From assembly GCA_036897095.1 (NCBI GenBank), contig JAYMSP010001907.1, positions 1-27,804 on the forward strand: a stretch of DNA of 27,804 nucleotides, written 5' to 3'. This DNA comes from Plantago elongata (Eukaryota; Streptophyta; Magnoliopsida; Lamiales; Plantaginaceae). The notes under the pieces were generated by a model. That model was given only the letters and a program-made list of their open reading frames with translations, was not told where the DNA came from and ran no database searches. Below are positions 1 through 11,273 of this stretch, in pieces (within the stretch, counting starts at the first letter, position 1; each line of letters opens with the position of its first letter). Made by a program: the position numbers and the translations under genes.

Positions 1-24
1 CGAAATATAGTACACTGCATTTAA

Positions 25-839
25 TGTTGGACATAAATGTCACTATCCTTCTGCAGAGCTCTCTGAAAAGAGATATACTCATGGGAGTACTAATTTCAAG
101 ATATGAACTTATTGAATTTGAAATATGTCTAACGGATACTATTCAAACGACTATCAAATTCACCTTTAAATATCACCACTTAGAAGCTGAGAAATACACA
201 CACGAACTACGATCACATCAACTATCAAGCAAGTATTCTCTCAAGCATTCTTACTACAATTCTCCAAGTTATCTGTTGCGACTAACAAGCTCGAGAATTC
301 ACTAGTAGTTCTAAGTATCCTGATCCTTCAACAAGTGGTGTAATTTGTGAAAGAGTTGAATTATAGGATAACTATCTGAGATTCATTCTCTTGAACAAAT
401 CTCACAATCTTGGGTCAGTCAAGGAGAACCTACCATATACTAGACAAGTACATTAAGTAGTGTCATTCCTTCAAACTCTCTGAATATAGCTGAAAATTTA
501 TAAAGAGAAGCTTATCTGACAATCAACATATAACCAACACCATCAAGGCGTGGAGTACAAGAAGAACTTGATTTGAGAAATTAAGGAATAACTCCAAGGT
601 TATCTTGAGTACAGGATGTATTTAGCTCTAGGAGCTGGGGAATAACTCAGGGGGAACATTTGGTTGAAAACCATTTGTTATAGAAATCTTAGAATATGAT
701 CAATTGTAAGGAGAACTCAATTATCTGTTCAAGTGGATTCTAGGTCTCTGAAGGCCGAGTGGATTAGTTGGAGAATTACGCCACCTCCAGATACCACTAT
801 ACTTGTTGTGTCATTTACTTTCTGTATTTATATTTCAGC

Positions 840-876
<37 letters not shown>

Positions 877-1052
877 TTATTCTTGCTATGCACAAACTCA
901 TTTATCTATTGCATAAAGACTTCCGCTCTCTTATTATAAGTATCAGATGCCTACAAGTATCTGAGAAATCGTGTTTATCGACAAAAGTTTGAAAAGACTA
1001 TTCACTCCCCTCCCCCCTCTAGTCTTTTCTTTTGTCGTTATCTGGACCAACA
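25..1052 (+). mobile_element. LTR of a Ty1/copia retrotransposon (SIRE/Maximus-like), about 1.03 kb
   Basis: The segment opens with TGTTGG and closes with CCAACA, perfect 6-bp inverted ends of copia LTRs. The last 60 bases carry the C-rich 'ATTCACTCCCCTCCCCCC' stretch followed by CTAGTC, typical of the 3' end of SIRE-type LTRs, and about 1 kb is the usual length for that lineage. Just beyond the end, TGGTAT at 1056-1061 matches the start of the initiator-Met primer-binding site (TGGTATCAGAGC) but then diverges. The 5 bp on either side (TTTAA, TTATG) do not match, so I see no target-site duplication. No gag-pol frame follows. It is either a solo LTR with decayed flanks or a 5' LTR whose interior is gone. 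Confidence 0.65.
840..875. repeat. (AC)n microsatellite, about 18 units
   Basis: An uninterrupted AC dinucleotide run lies inside the LTR. Open frames across it that read Thr-His repeats are artefacts. Confidence 0.95.
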
Positions 1053-1260
1053 TTATGGTATGGTTTTAAGTTGTTTACTTGAAATGTTTTAGATGTAGTT
1101 TTAAAGTATTTTATTAATGTTTTGAGAGATTATATGATTATTTTAATGAATCAAAATTGTATGTTCAAATATAATTTTAACTTTTGTTTGTTTTTAAGAT
1201 GGGATTGATTTTAAGGAGCTACGTGATGGTTTTAAGATAATTTTTTATAATTTTAATTTA
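1053..1260 (+). repeat. Dispersed AT-rich repeat, copy 1 (related to 26517-26710)
   Basis: This stretch shares an ordered series of words with 26517-26710: 'GTATTTTATTA', a TATATGA/GATATGA block, 'TTTAACTT', 'TTTTTAAG' and 'GGAGCTACGTGA' (versus 'GGATCTACATGA'). It lies directly against the LTR end and carries the GTTTTAAG word, the inverse of the CTTAAAAC motif found at 1620-2110. The element class is not recognised; there is no coding potential. Confidence 0.55.
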
Positions 1261-1619
1261 TATCATTATAAAACTATTAAATAAATTTAAAAGTTTCAGA
1301 GATGTACTTAATACATCAATAAACAAGTTTAAAACAAGATTCTTGAAATATTTATCAATACAATTTTCAAACATTCAAAGGTTTAAAATATTTATGCAAA
1401 TATGAAGAAAAAAATTACAACAAACGATCATTTGATGTTTTTAATACAAATACCAACTAACATAGGTTTTTTCCGCATAAACTTGTTGGTGAGCTTCAAC
1501 GTTTTTCCTTTTGTTTATTGTGTTTATTGCTTCAATAATGCAATGACACTTTTAAGAGACAACTCGATGTCGTCGTCATCATCACATGGTTAAAACATTA
1601 ACAACTAGGTTAAATTCAT

Positions 1620-2290
1620 AACAATGTTCATTAAAACTGTCACATTAGAGCTTAAAACAAAAATAAAATAAAATATGTGAAACAATCCAAAAACAATAAA
1701 ATTGATATTTAAAACTATATCAGAAAATCTTAAAGCTATAACAATATCCCTTGAAACTATAATAAAATGAATATTCCACAACAGTTAACGACGGTAATAT
1801 TGATGCTTAAAACTATAACAGTGCTTTGTAAATTATACCAATGCCTCTTAAAACTATAAGCAATTGCAAATATTTCATAAAAAGCTAAAAAAGACTAGTG
1901 TTGATGCTTAAAACTACAAAGATGGATCTTAAAACTATAACAATATGCCAAAAATGCTAACAAGCATAAATATTTAACACAAGTTAAAAAACATTAAATC
2001 TTAAAACAACAATAGTACACCTTAAAACTATAAGAAATCATAAACAAACAATACAAGCTAAAAACAAAAACAGTATATCAATGTTTAGGTTAACAATGCC
2101 TCTTAAAACTATAAGAATATAGTATTTATAAACAATAACAAACATCTACGAATGCTCAAATTATAATATTTAAGTATAAATTAAATTTACTAACGTTCTT
2201 GATTGAAATTACAATCATATCCAGTAAAACTGTAAAAAGTGATATACATTCAAAATAATCTAAAAGTATAATGATGATACTTAACAATAT
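1620..2290. repeat. Irregular array of CTTAAAACTAT motifs
   Basis: The 10-11 base word CTTAAAACTAT or a close variant recurs about a dozen times (near 1631, 1708, 1729, 1749, 1806, 1847, 1907, 1928, 2000, 2021, 2102, 2223), at spacings of about 20-100 bases. Several copies share longer context, such as 'TGATGCTTAAAACTA' (about 1802 and 1903) and 'ATGCCTCTTAAAACTATAAG' (1841 and about 2097). There is no fixed period, so it is not a classical satellite. It is very AT-rich and has no credible ORF. Confidence 0.6.
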
Positions 2291-2469
2291 AACAAAATCT
2301 ATTAAAACAAGTGCTCCCGGGGGAAATCTCACAAGTACATCACATTACACCCTCCAGCTCATAATATTTTAGAACACAAATACCTTAATTAATACACACT
2401 CATAACAAGTTAAGATTCAATCTCACTCAGAGAATATAATATATCACTAGTATACCTCAATAAGGACAT

Positions 2470-2875
2470 GCATGGTAGAGGACGGAGTAAGTCAGTAAAC
2501 TGTCGGCACGAGCAGCAATCTGCTCCATTTCCTTCATCCTTTCATGATTAAGCCAAGCTGACCATATTCCTTCTCAGAGGCATAAATATATTTCTCTACA
2601 AAAACACACGATTATGCACACAAATACTAAATTGGAGCACACAAAAGTGCATTTCGATTTGGTACTGAACTGAAGCACACAAATGTGAGATCCTGCTTCA
2701 ATTCCATTGGTACTGAATTGATTTTGCAGGTATTTACCTTCAAGGTACCACTCGATAGGTGGACGACACCGGATCGTTTGGCCCACTCACTTACTCCGTT
2801 GTCGTCGGATTCGATCTCCCGGTGGATGTGATTCGCGGTTTCATATCCCTCCCTGCGGCGAGGATCGATAGCGGC
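2470..2875 (-). pseudogene. Decayed gene fragment with two exon-like segments, identity unknown
   Basis: On the minus strand, 2875-2795 is a GC-rich open stretch of 27 codons (starts AAIDPRRREGYETAN) ending exactly at a consensus donor, GTAAGT at 2794-2789. An in-frame stop lies directly upstream. After about 200 bases, a T-rich tract with an AG precedes a second open stretch from about 2593 (starts KYIYASEKEYGQ). That frame reaches a stop after about 20 codons, but the next frame stays open with a plausible sequence containing RMKEMEQIAARADSLL. This looks like a coding exon with a one-base frame break. I do not recognise the family. No upstream start or downstream exons are visible, so it is most likely a captured or truncated gene piece. 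Confidence 0.4.
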
Positions 2876-2889
2876 TCAAGTCAGAAGGC

Positions 2890-2970
2890 GACGGTGGACT
2901 CGTTAGTCAATTTTTAATAGCTTAAGCTTTAATGTATTATGTGCATGTGGACTCGTTAGTCCATTTTTAT
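2890..2970. repeat. Short direct repeat, 55-bp spacing
   Basis: The word GTGGACTCGTTAGTC followed by an AATTTTT/CATTTTT stretch occurs near 2892 and again near 2947. The first copy abuts the GC-rich exon-like fragment, so the repeat may mark an insertion or duplication edge. Confidence 0.6.
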
Positions 2971-3029
2971 AAAATATTATAATAATTACTATAATAAGTC
3001 AATATCAGACTTCGTCAGACTAATTGTTA

Positions 3030-3211
3030 CTCGCTCCGTTCTCAAACAAATGATCTTTTATTTTTAAACACGGAATTTAATATGCAATGTAAAATATTAA
3101 ATGATAAATACACATGAGATGTAAATTAATTAAAAATATTGTAAAAACTAGAAATGTATACTTGTACGTCTATAAAGAAAATTTGAGACATTTATTTCAA
3201 GACGGACGAAG
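3030..3211. mobile_element. Stowaway-type MITE, 182 bp
   Basis: The left end reads CTCGCTCCGTTCTCAAACAAATG and the right end, read inverted, CTTCGTCCGTCTTGAAATAAATG. This gives terminal inverted repeats of about 23 bp of the CTCCNTCCGT class. The element is flanked by TA on both sides (3028-3029 and 3212-3213), the target duplication of Tc1/mariner Stowaway elements. The interior is AT-rich and non-coding. Confidence 0.8.
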
Positions 3212-3213
3212 TA

Positions 3214-3990
3214 TAAAGCATTAATACACATACAACAAGAATAGGCCATGCCAATTAAAATTGCAATTACATGACGAAGTGTACAAAATTCATTATGAAT
3301 CATAAATATAAAGAAAAATCTCTATTCGCATATAATAAGTATATACCTCACATGCTGTCAAAAGAATAACGAATCATTGTTTCATGCATTTTTGAATTTT
3401 TAATAACTCGGGCATACACATTTTTAAATAACTTAATGAATTTAAGTACTAAATTATCAATCAAAGTCGGGTGAAAATTTCAGGAATTAACTTTTTACCT
3501 CTAATTTTTATTTACATCTTTTAATAATTCTAAACATTTTGTACTAATTCGTTAATTCAAAGAAGTTCAAAATACATTTTCAATAAATAGATGTAGTTTT
3601 CATTGAATCCTTGTGATGGTCTCCTATGTTCATCACCCATCGGAACTCGTTCGAACTCATTCTACACCGAAATGTGAAGAAGGATCCATGATGTATTGCT
3701 TCAAGACTAGAAGAGAGAAAAATGAGAAATACCAATAGACCAAATACAAATGCTACTATGAGATACCAAGAATGAACTGAGAACAGGTATAAAACGTAGA
3801 TCAATTCAAAATCTCAACATAATGCCACAGGACATATTACGGCTAAACCTGAAACATCCTCAAGAATATATTATCCCATTAAAAATTGTGCATAGTCGCA
3901 TTATGACTCAAAACTTCACAAAATTTAATAAGTAGAACAAAAACCAAATAATTTTAACTCTAGTAAAAGTACAAAAACAACAGGGTCCTT
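3214..3990. other. Intergenic, no supported gene
   Basis: AT-rich sequence between the MITE and the 3' end of the eIF(iso)4G gene. The only sizeable frame (3580-3804, minus strand) is hydrophobic low-complexity sequence without splice context or family resemblance. I see no RNA gene or clear repeat here. Confidence 0.5.
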
Positions 3991-4228
3991 AACTGACCCT
4001 TCATCTCCAGTAACAATGTCTTTCAACCAGAACCAGAACCAAAATGTCTTTTTTTTTCTCCTTTCTATTCAACACAATAATACTATGACCCCGGAAAATA
4101 GTACAACCAACCTGTGTGCTTCATACTTAACCAGCTCAGTTTGAATGGTGTCTTAGTTAAAAGCTGACCAGGTGGTGAGTGAATATTTCATGTATAGCAA
4201 TACACAGCACGGGTAAGCGGGCACAGCA
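3990..4228 (-). other. Probable 3' UTR of eIF(iso)4G
   Basis: The region just downstream of the TAG stop contains no other frame. No canonical AATAAA is visible on the minus strand, so the cleavage site cannot be placed from sequence. Confidence 0.35.
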
Positions 4229-7200
4229 CTAAAATAGGCTTTCACATGCAGCTACATCAGATGATTGCGAGTCCAATATGTCTTTGCCTGTTGGTCCAGA
4301 ACTAACAACCTTCTTCACGGAAGTAAATGTGGCCTTTTGGTAATAATCATCACCCACAGCTCCCAGAATCTCCTTCACTGCCTTGAAGTCCATCCATCCT
4401 GCTAAAACCAGTGTTCCAATAATCTCACCGAAATTAGCTGGTGCCATGGGTAAATCAATGGCGAGATCATCCAACAGAGCAGCATAGAGGAGACACCCAG
4501 AAACAACATCCTTTGGATTAAGAACCTTCTTAGCAATCAGGTAATCTAGAAGCTTTGCAACTAGTTCAGCACAGGGTGGACTTTTCTCTAATGCAAGAGA
4601 AATGGCCTCTTTAACGAATTCAGGATGATATGCAGGAGACTTCAATTCTTCAACGCATTGCAATGCTTCATCCAATAGTCTGATGTTAAAGTATTCCTCA
4701 AGAAGTGAAATCGCCTTTCTTTTCAGCTCATCTGGATTGGATTTCACGGCTGGAACAACTGGTTTTGGAGTCGATGAGGGTGTAGGAGCTTTATAAGGAG
4801 CTTGGGATACAGGATCCACACTGTAATTACCCGGACGAGTGGGTGGTGCACCACTACTACCCTGCAAGAGGGCACTAGGTCGGCTGCCAATGAAACTGCT
4901 GCCTTGAGGTAAACGCTGGTTAAGTGATGGCGATTTTCCCATCAATGGTGGCTGGATTGAATTGTTACCTCTTGGCATAGATCGTGATCTAGGAACTTCC
5001 CAGTTGTCATTATCCATACCAGGCATTCCAGGCATTTTTCTTGCTGCTCCAGGCATCCCTGGCATCATACCACCAGTACCAGGCCGATTCATCCCGTATC
5101 CTCCAGGACTGATGCTTCCTTGAGCTCCAGAGGCATTAGTCCGACTATTTCTCATCCCAGCAGTAGCACCAGGACGTAAGCCCATATTCTTCTCGGCTTC
5201 TGAGTGGATCTCAGTTATTGTTTTGGCTTTCACCTATGTCAGAAACCAATAATTTAATGACACGATTTAAAAACAAAAATTAGCAATGCAGGGTTAGTAG
5301 AATCAAGAATCACCTCCTCACGCCTTGGAATCCACTTATTGGCACGGAGATCAATAACATCACGAACCATGAACCTCAGACGTGAAGCCAGCTGCTCGTT
5401 GGTTGATAAATCTCTCAAGCGGTTGAAATACATATCATTAATACGTCTGGATTTCGGACTTTCATCAAGCTGCTTGCCAATGGTATTGAAGAAATGACAT
5501 ATGGCCTCGACATTCTCCTCTGCTGGACAAACTGTGTTGTCTTGCCCCAAGAGTTCCTGCACAAATCACCCAATCTATCAGAAAAAACAGATAAAACCTA
5601 ACAAACAGCTGCGAAACAAAACAATAAAAAGAAACACATTGAGAAAAGGTGGTATGTTATGATACTATGGATTGGAAGTAAAAGAACCTGAACAATGTGA
5701 TGCACAATTTTCTCTGGAACCATCTTCTGCTTCAACAGTTCACCAATTAGTCGGATGTTTCCAAGAGTTCGAAGCTTGAGTAATCTTTCTTTATCCCTGC
5801 GCTCCTGTTCTTGCTCCGGGGAACTCATTCGGCTAAGCTCCTCCCTCAACTTGTCAGCACCTTCAAAGGCTTCCTGGCATTCATTCAATAGTACACGCTT
5901 GAATGTAATTTCCTTTCCATCAGGTTCATCTGACGGAAATGGAGGGAGCTTTGCATTCAGATCTGAACAGAGGAGTGCATACATGGGGCAAAATGTAGGC
6001 TCCAACACTGCCTTGTCAAATATCAGGGAGATCACACCCTGCAGAAAAAGAAAGATGGCCTAAGCTTAAACAAACAAATACAAAATGATGAAGAAACAAA
6101 AAGGAGGTCATCCTCTAATAATATCACAATTTCATAAAATGATGCTGCACCTTCAATATGTCCGCTGATGTGATGCCAGAGTCAATTAGTTGACCCTTCA
6201 GGATATCAAATTTCTCAGGAGTCAGCTTATTCAGAATGCTGCAGGAAATGAAAATCTCTCAGAAACAGTTTGTTAGAGCTTTAGTACTTGATAGCCTCAG
6301 AACCAGAAGTATAAGATCTGATGATTTTGGATATAGACTTGTTACTATCGCAATTTATCATTTAGTTGCAGATAAGTAGCAAACAATATATGCCTAAAAG
6401 AACCAAGTTACCAGAGTCAATATACATACACACCAGAGACCAAGAAATTGTAAGGTAAGATAGATTACCCTTTCACTGTTTTCAATACACGATCCTTATC
6501 AGAAAGAGTTCCTCTTCGAGCGGACCACGGCACTTCCGCCTTTGTTAAAGCAGGTGTGCCCTATATCACCAAACATACAGGAAATATATCAGCACTATTC
6601 CAAGTTGATTGCCACAGAAACATTTATCAAGTAAAAGAGAATGGCCCTCGATCGAACTTTTTTACGGCCATTTGAATATCACAAAGTTATTGTTCTCACA
6701 GTGATCAACTAGGAAATAAATTTAAACAGCCCCAAAAAAAAAAAAAAATTGCATCAAGCAAAACCATAAACCACTATCTCAGAAGGGCTGTCACCGAGTA
6801 TCATAGTTACATTTTAATTAGGAGTTTGGCAAGTTGGATACTGGATAAGATTGAGAAAGCATTGAAACACAACAGAGTGCAGAATTAAACCAAAGAACAA
6901 AAATACAAAATGCTTCATGACCCTCCACTACTTGTTATAACAATTAATTATCTTTTATGACAAATAAGCAAAAGAAACATTGAAAATTATACACATGTCC
7001 ATCGCAGTCCTAAATATCAGCAGAACATTACAAGAGTTCTAATACACAACTCTACCATGTTCATAAGAATACTATTTGGTTTGCTATTTTACACTACCTC
7101 CTTTTTTTATGAGTTTTAGCCACTTGCACACTCATTAAGGAGATCTCTTTGTTTTTCACTACTCCCTACTGATAACAGGGGGTTGATTAAAAAATAAGTC

Positions 7201-10200
7201 AAGTTTAGAGGGACAAGCGGGGATAAGAATTAAAAAATGTAGGTAAATACAGCCAAAACTATAATACTTCACAAACAAGAGATCGTATTTCCCAAGACAG
7301 TAACTACATCTTTTAAAGGGGAGAAAGACTGAGTTTGAGTGATTACCCCTTGGTTCGACGAAACTCCTCTAGAAAACTGTTCTTGTTTATTGTACTGATT
7401 TGCATCAGTTTGCCTGGGGTCAAAACGGCTGCTAAAGTCTCTATCTCGTATCCCCTCCCAAGATCTCTCCTCAGTAGGACCAGGAAATTGTGCAGACCGG
7501 TTACGCCAGTCACGGTTGTCTGGCTGAGAGTAACGATTCGGAGCCGGACTCAGGGGCTAGACAAAGACAACACTATCTGGTTATAGCATTAGCGAATATA
7601 TGTTGCAACAAGGAACAGGGTAAATAGTAACTGAAGAGAAAGACAAGGCACAATAATGAACCTAAGTTTTTATGTACCCTTTGGTATAAATTGCAGGCAT
7701 AGATAGAGACAAAACAACAGTGAACGAGTGAAATTTCAAGAAAATCATAAAACAATACACTTAGAACCACTTGGGAAAACTGAAAACAAAGTCGTCATGG
7801 TGAATGATGATAAAATTCAAGTAAAGACTAACATTGTTTTCTCCACGGTTCCAGGTTGGGTCTGAACCAAAAAATTCAGCTTCAACTTCTTGCTTGACTT
7901 TCAGAATATCATCTGAGATAGTGACCACCTAAAAACAAAATGAAACACAATCAAAAACATTAAAACCAGACAGCTAGAAGATTGAATGTTTTCTTTTGTT
8001 ACTTGAGAAAAGCCCAGCTGAATTACCACTATGACAAAAAGAAATGTTCTGACTTTCAGGTAATAAAAACTAAATCCACTTGAGAATAGTTTTATCAATA
8101 AACTGATGGTCGTCCATTTGAGAATATTTTAAAGAGGTCCACCAAATTGTCAACTGAACTTTGTATGCAATGAATTTTATCATAAGATGGTGACTATTTT
8201 ATATAAATAGTATATGCGAAGACCTCGGTCATACCTCCTTCAACTGCATCAGCTGCTCTCTTGTATAGCGAATCCGCTCATGACCGTCTCGTGATTCCCC
8301 AATCTATTACAATTAGAAAACAGTGTTAAGGCTTCTTAAACAAGAAATGAAGGAACCAAAAGAATAGAAATCCAAGGTACAAAATGAACCTTTCTCTAAA
8401 TGACAAAAAACTGAAAAGTTAAATCCTAATAATGAACTTCCCCACATTAGCTTAAACTTGCTACAGGCACAAGCACTAAAAAACACACCAAAAGAGTAGT
8501 AAAGTGAGTGTGCAAGATGATAAGCTTGCACAAAATACAGCAAGCAAATTTAGAACCATGGACATACGGCTTTCCATGAATCATTCAAGCACATTAACCT
8601 TTTATGCAGATTCCACGCTAACACATATCGGGAAGTTCTTTACATAGGAATGTACATCTAATTGAGAAGTTCAAGGTGATAATTTTACATTGACATGCTA
8701 GAAAAAATAACTCAATTACAAGCATATGACATATTACAAATTCGTTGAACACCACAGTTTTAACATAAACCAAAGTTTTATATATCTGCAGGTTCCTTTA
8801 TGGACAGTCTGGTACTTCCCCTATGCCCACCTAAAGTCTGCATTGGATGTTAGTCCATATTTACAGCAAGTACACACCTCATGTGTAAAGCCAAGAATCA
8901 GGACATCAAAATTATTTATTAAATCACACCGAACACGGGGGGGTAGTGATTGCAAATAGCTCAACTTTTTTAGAAAAGTTGTTAAGGTAACAAGTAATCA
9001 CACTCGAATACCATCATTTATCAAGTACAATCTGTGGTCACAATCTCAACATTTCTTTTAAAGATAAAACAAATCACAGAACTTCCATTTAAGTTATATT
9101 GCCAAAAAAATCAAAATCTCTAACAAGCATATTGCAATACAAGAATCACTATCAGCTATTCCATGGCACGCAAAATCTTCCACACACACACTTATCCTTT
9201 AAGAGATTATCATCTATGAAGATGAACAACATAAATATTCCAATTTTGAGCAAGTTTACATGAAAAGAGAAGAGGAAGCAGAATTACTGTGGTAGTGCAT
9301 AGGTGGTTTTTAACCAAAACAGGGTAAGAATCTTCAATCGAATAAATTTCATAAAATCACAACAAACCCAAAACCCCATATCTTATGTAGGATTCTGACA
9401 AACAACCTCGAAAACAGAGTGCAAATAATATACATTAGAAATTTAATAGCATACTACTCATCCATCCCATAACAAATGTCACATTTGCTTTTTGGGCATG
9501 AATGTAGAGTGTATAATAAAGTGTAGCAATTAATATAGTGCACATAGGTTCAAGCTTGTACATAAGGGAAAGATCGACTTTTGTTGTGGGACATTATAAA
9601 TCAAGAATGTTTTGTTCTGGGGTAGAGAGTAAATTTGTTGCCTGGCATATGTTTACTATAAACTAGTATTAGTTTTATATATCTGCAATTTCCTTTATGA
9701 ACATTCTGTTACTCCCAGCTTGCCCACCTAAAGTCCGCATTTGCTTTATGTCCATATTTACAGCAAGAACACACCTCACGTGTAAAGCCAAGAATCAGGA
9801 CATGAGGGTCACGGCAGAAAATTCTCAACTTTTTAGAAAACATTGATGTTAAAGTGCCAAATAATCACATTCCAACGCCATTATTTATTGATAACAGGTT
9901 GTAATTGCATTGTCAGCATTTTCAAGAAAAACCGTTGGAATCTATCCGCAGAACAACCACTTTAGTTAAAGGGATTAAAAACCAGAATCTTAAATACAAG
10001 CATATTCCAGTAAAAGCAACACCAGCTGTTCCTTGGCATGCCAAATCCTCCATACACATACACTGATGCACACTTATCCTCTATACAAAACAAAAACAAA
10101 CCCAATATTTAGGTAATTAACATGCTCAAATCTTCCATTAACTAGAACAATCAAAAAAACTAATCAAATACTCCATGATATGGCAAATCTTCCACGCACA

Positions 10201-10805
10201 CTTATCCAATTAATACATCTATATACAAAACAAAAATTCAATGTTGAGATTATTAAAAAATGCTCAAATCTTCCATTAACTAGCACATTCCATCAAAAAA
10301 TAACTAGATACACCATGACATGGCAAATCTTCCATGCACACTTATCCTTTAGATTAATACATCTACATACAAAACAAAAAAAAAACAATATTGAGGTAAT
10401 TAAAATGCTCAAATCTTCCATTAACTAGCACATTCCAGCAAGGAAATAACCAGCTACTCCATGAAATAGCAAATCTTCCACGCACACTTATTCTAGATTA
10501 AAACATCCATGTAGAAAACATAAAAAAAATCCAATCTTTAGCAAATTAACCAGAAAGGAGACAAACAACCGAGCAGATTGAGGTGTTAATTTGAAGAAGG
10601 AGAATCAAATCAAACAAATTTCAATAAATTAGAAAAAAACCTAGATCTGATTAGGGATTGTAACCTTGATTGTTCCAGCAGCGCCATGAGGGCGGAGATC
10701 AGAATTGGGCGGCGCAGAGGAGTCGAAGCGAGGGCCGAAAACTCTAGAACCGCCGCGATTGCCGCCACCTGGTCTCAAACTCAACACCGTCTGATCAGCC
10801 TGCAT
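4229..10805 (-). CDS. eIF(iso)4G: Eukaryotic initiation factor eIF(iso)4G, 9 exons, complete
   Basis: Scaffold of plant eIF(iso)4F; it joins the cap-binding subunit eIF(iso)4E, eIF4A and eIF3 in cytosolic translation initiation. Exons, 5' to 3': 10805-10665, 8303-8235, 7928-7833, 7556-7347, 6560-6469, 6238-6151, 6038-5688, 5556-5314, 5233-4229. All introns are GT-AG and phase is kept, giving 764 residues, close to about 780 for Arabidopsis eIFiso4G1. The start [15 protein letters not shown] is typical of the family. The cap-binding-protein motif YTREQLM (Y-x4-L-hydrophobic) is at residues 60-66. MIF4G spans about 199-425 and MA3 about 596-725. Between them is a Gly/Met/Pro-rich linker (PGMPG repeats). 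There is a single MA3 domain and no long N-terminus, which separates it from eIF4G. Intron 1 is 2.36 kb and repeat-rich. Identity is near certain; which paralogue is inferred from gene order (iso4G2-like). Confidence 0.96.
8762..9250. repeat. Duplicated block in eIF(iso)4G intron 1, copy A
   Basis: Copy A aligns with 9652-10085 at an offset of about 880-900 bases. Shared words include GTTTTATATATCTGCA (8775 and 9672), 'GTCCATATTTACAGCAAG', 'GTGTAAAGCCAAGAATCAGG' and ACTTTTTAGAAAA. Differences are scattered substitutions and small indels, so the duplication is old. It ends with one copy of the unit that is amplified at 10069-10560. Confidence 0.8.
9457..9629. mobile_element. Stowaway-type MITE, 173 bp, inside eIF(iso)4G intron 1
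   Basis: The left terminus CTCATCCATCCCATAACAAA pairs with the inverted right terminus CTCTCTACCCCAGAACAAAA. TA dinucleotides flank both sides (9455-9456, 9630-9631). Size, termini and TA duplication fit a Tc1/mariner MITE. It sits between the two copies of the intronic duplication. Confidence 0.75.
9652..10085. repeat. Duplicated block in eIF(iso)4G intron 1, copy B
   Basis: Second copy of the block described at 8762-9250, in direct orientation. It leads straight into the tandem array that begins at 10069. Confidence 0.8.
10069..10560. repeat. Minisatellite, about 3.6 units of 128-146 bp
   Basis: Units start at CACACTTAT at 10069, 10197, 10337 and 10483. Each contains ATACAAAAC, 'GCTCAAATCTTCCATTAACT' and 'TGGCAAATCTTCCA' or close variants; the fourth unit is incomplete. 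The unit equals the 3' end of the duplicated block, so it was probably amplified from copy B. The array lies in intron 1, about 100 bases downstream of the exon 1 donor in transcript order. Open frames across it are artefacts. Confidence 0.85.
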
Positions 10806-11083
10806 AACTTGTCAATTCAATCCAAACAAATCTCCAATTCCAAGGCAAAAGCGAAGAAGCAGCTACCAGTAACTGATGATGATCTATATATATGAGAAAT
10901 ATATAAAGATTTATTTTCACCGTATGTGCGTGTGTATTGTAAGTATGTAAAATATGATAGGAAAAAGGATAGATAGATGGATTGATTGATTCCTACAGAG
11001 AGTGTTTGTTTGGTGCTGTCAATTTTTCCTCTCTCTACAAAGAGAAGGAGAGGTCCGAGAGGCGACCAAGAGAGAGACAAACC

Positions 11084-11091
11084 CTTATTTA
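11084..11091 (-). promoter_or_regulatory. TATA-like element of eIF(iso)4G
   Basis: On the minus strand TAAATAAG lies within 'CCCTAAATAAGGGTTT', about 280 bases upstream of the start codon and followed by a CT-rich leader. The flanking AAACCC words resemble the telo-box common in promoters of plant translation genes, but the full AAACCCTAA is not present. No ATG lies between about 11060 and the start codon at 10805. A second TATA-like word is nearer the gene at about 10890, so the start site is uncertain. Confidence 0.4.
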
Positions 11092-11273
11092 GGGCTAATT
11101 CTTTCAGGGGCTTTTTCGGTAATTTGCATTTCGGCTGTAACTATAGGTAGTAATTTCATTATAATTTACTTCACAAAAAATGTATAAATTGTTTTTACTT
11201 TTAATAAGTACAAGTAACAAATATTATTAACCACCGTCTTTTTTTACATCAACCGAAACTACCTTAATAAATT

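Noticed and set aside
3580..3804. 74-codon minus-strand hydrophobic frame
   Set aside because: Low-complexity translation of AT-rich DNA without splice context or recognisable family.
7090..7275. Possible MITE in eIF(iso)4G intron 4 (TATGAGTTTTAGCC versus inverted TATAGTTTTGGCTG)
   Set aside because: The inverted similarity is short and imperfect, and no target duplication could be placed.
10180..10428. 82-codon plus-strand frame
   Set aside because: It lies wholly inside the intronic minisatellite, and its internal repetition mirrors the DNA repeat.
10817..11080. 87-codon minus-strand frame upstream of eIF(iso)4G
   Set aside because: Its ATG lies within a few bases of the TATA-like element, so it is probably not transcribed; the sequence is leader-type CT-rich and low complexity.
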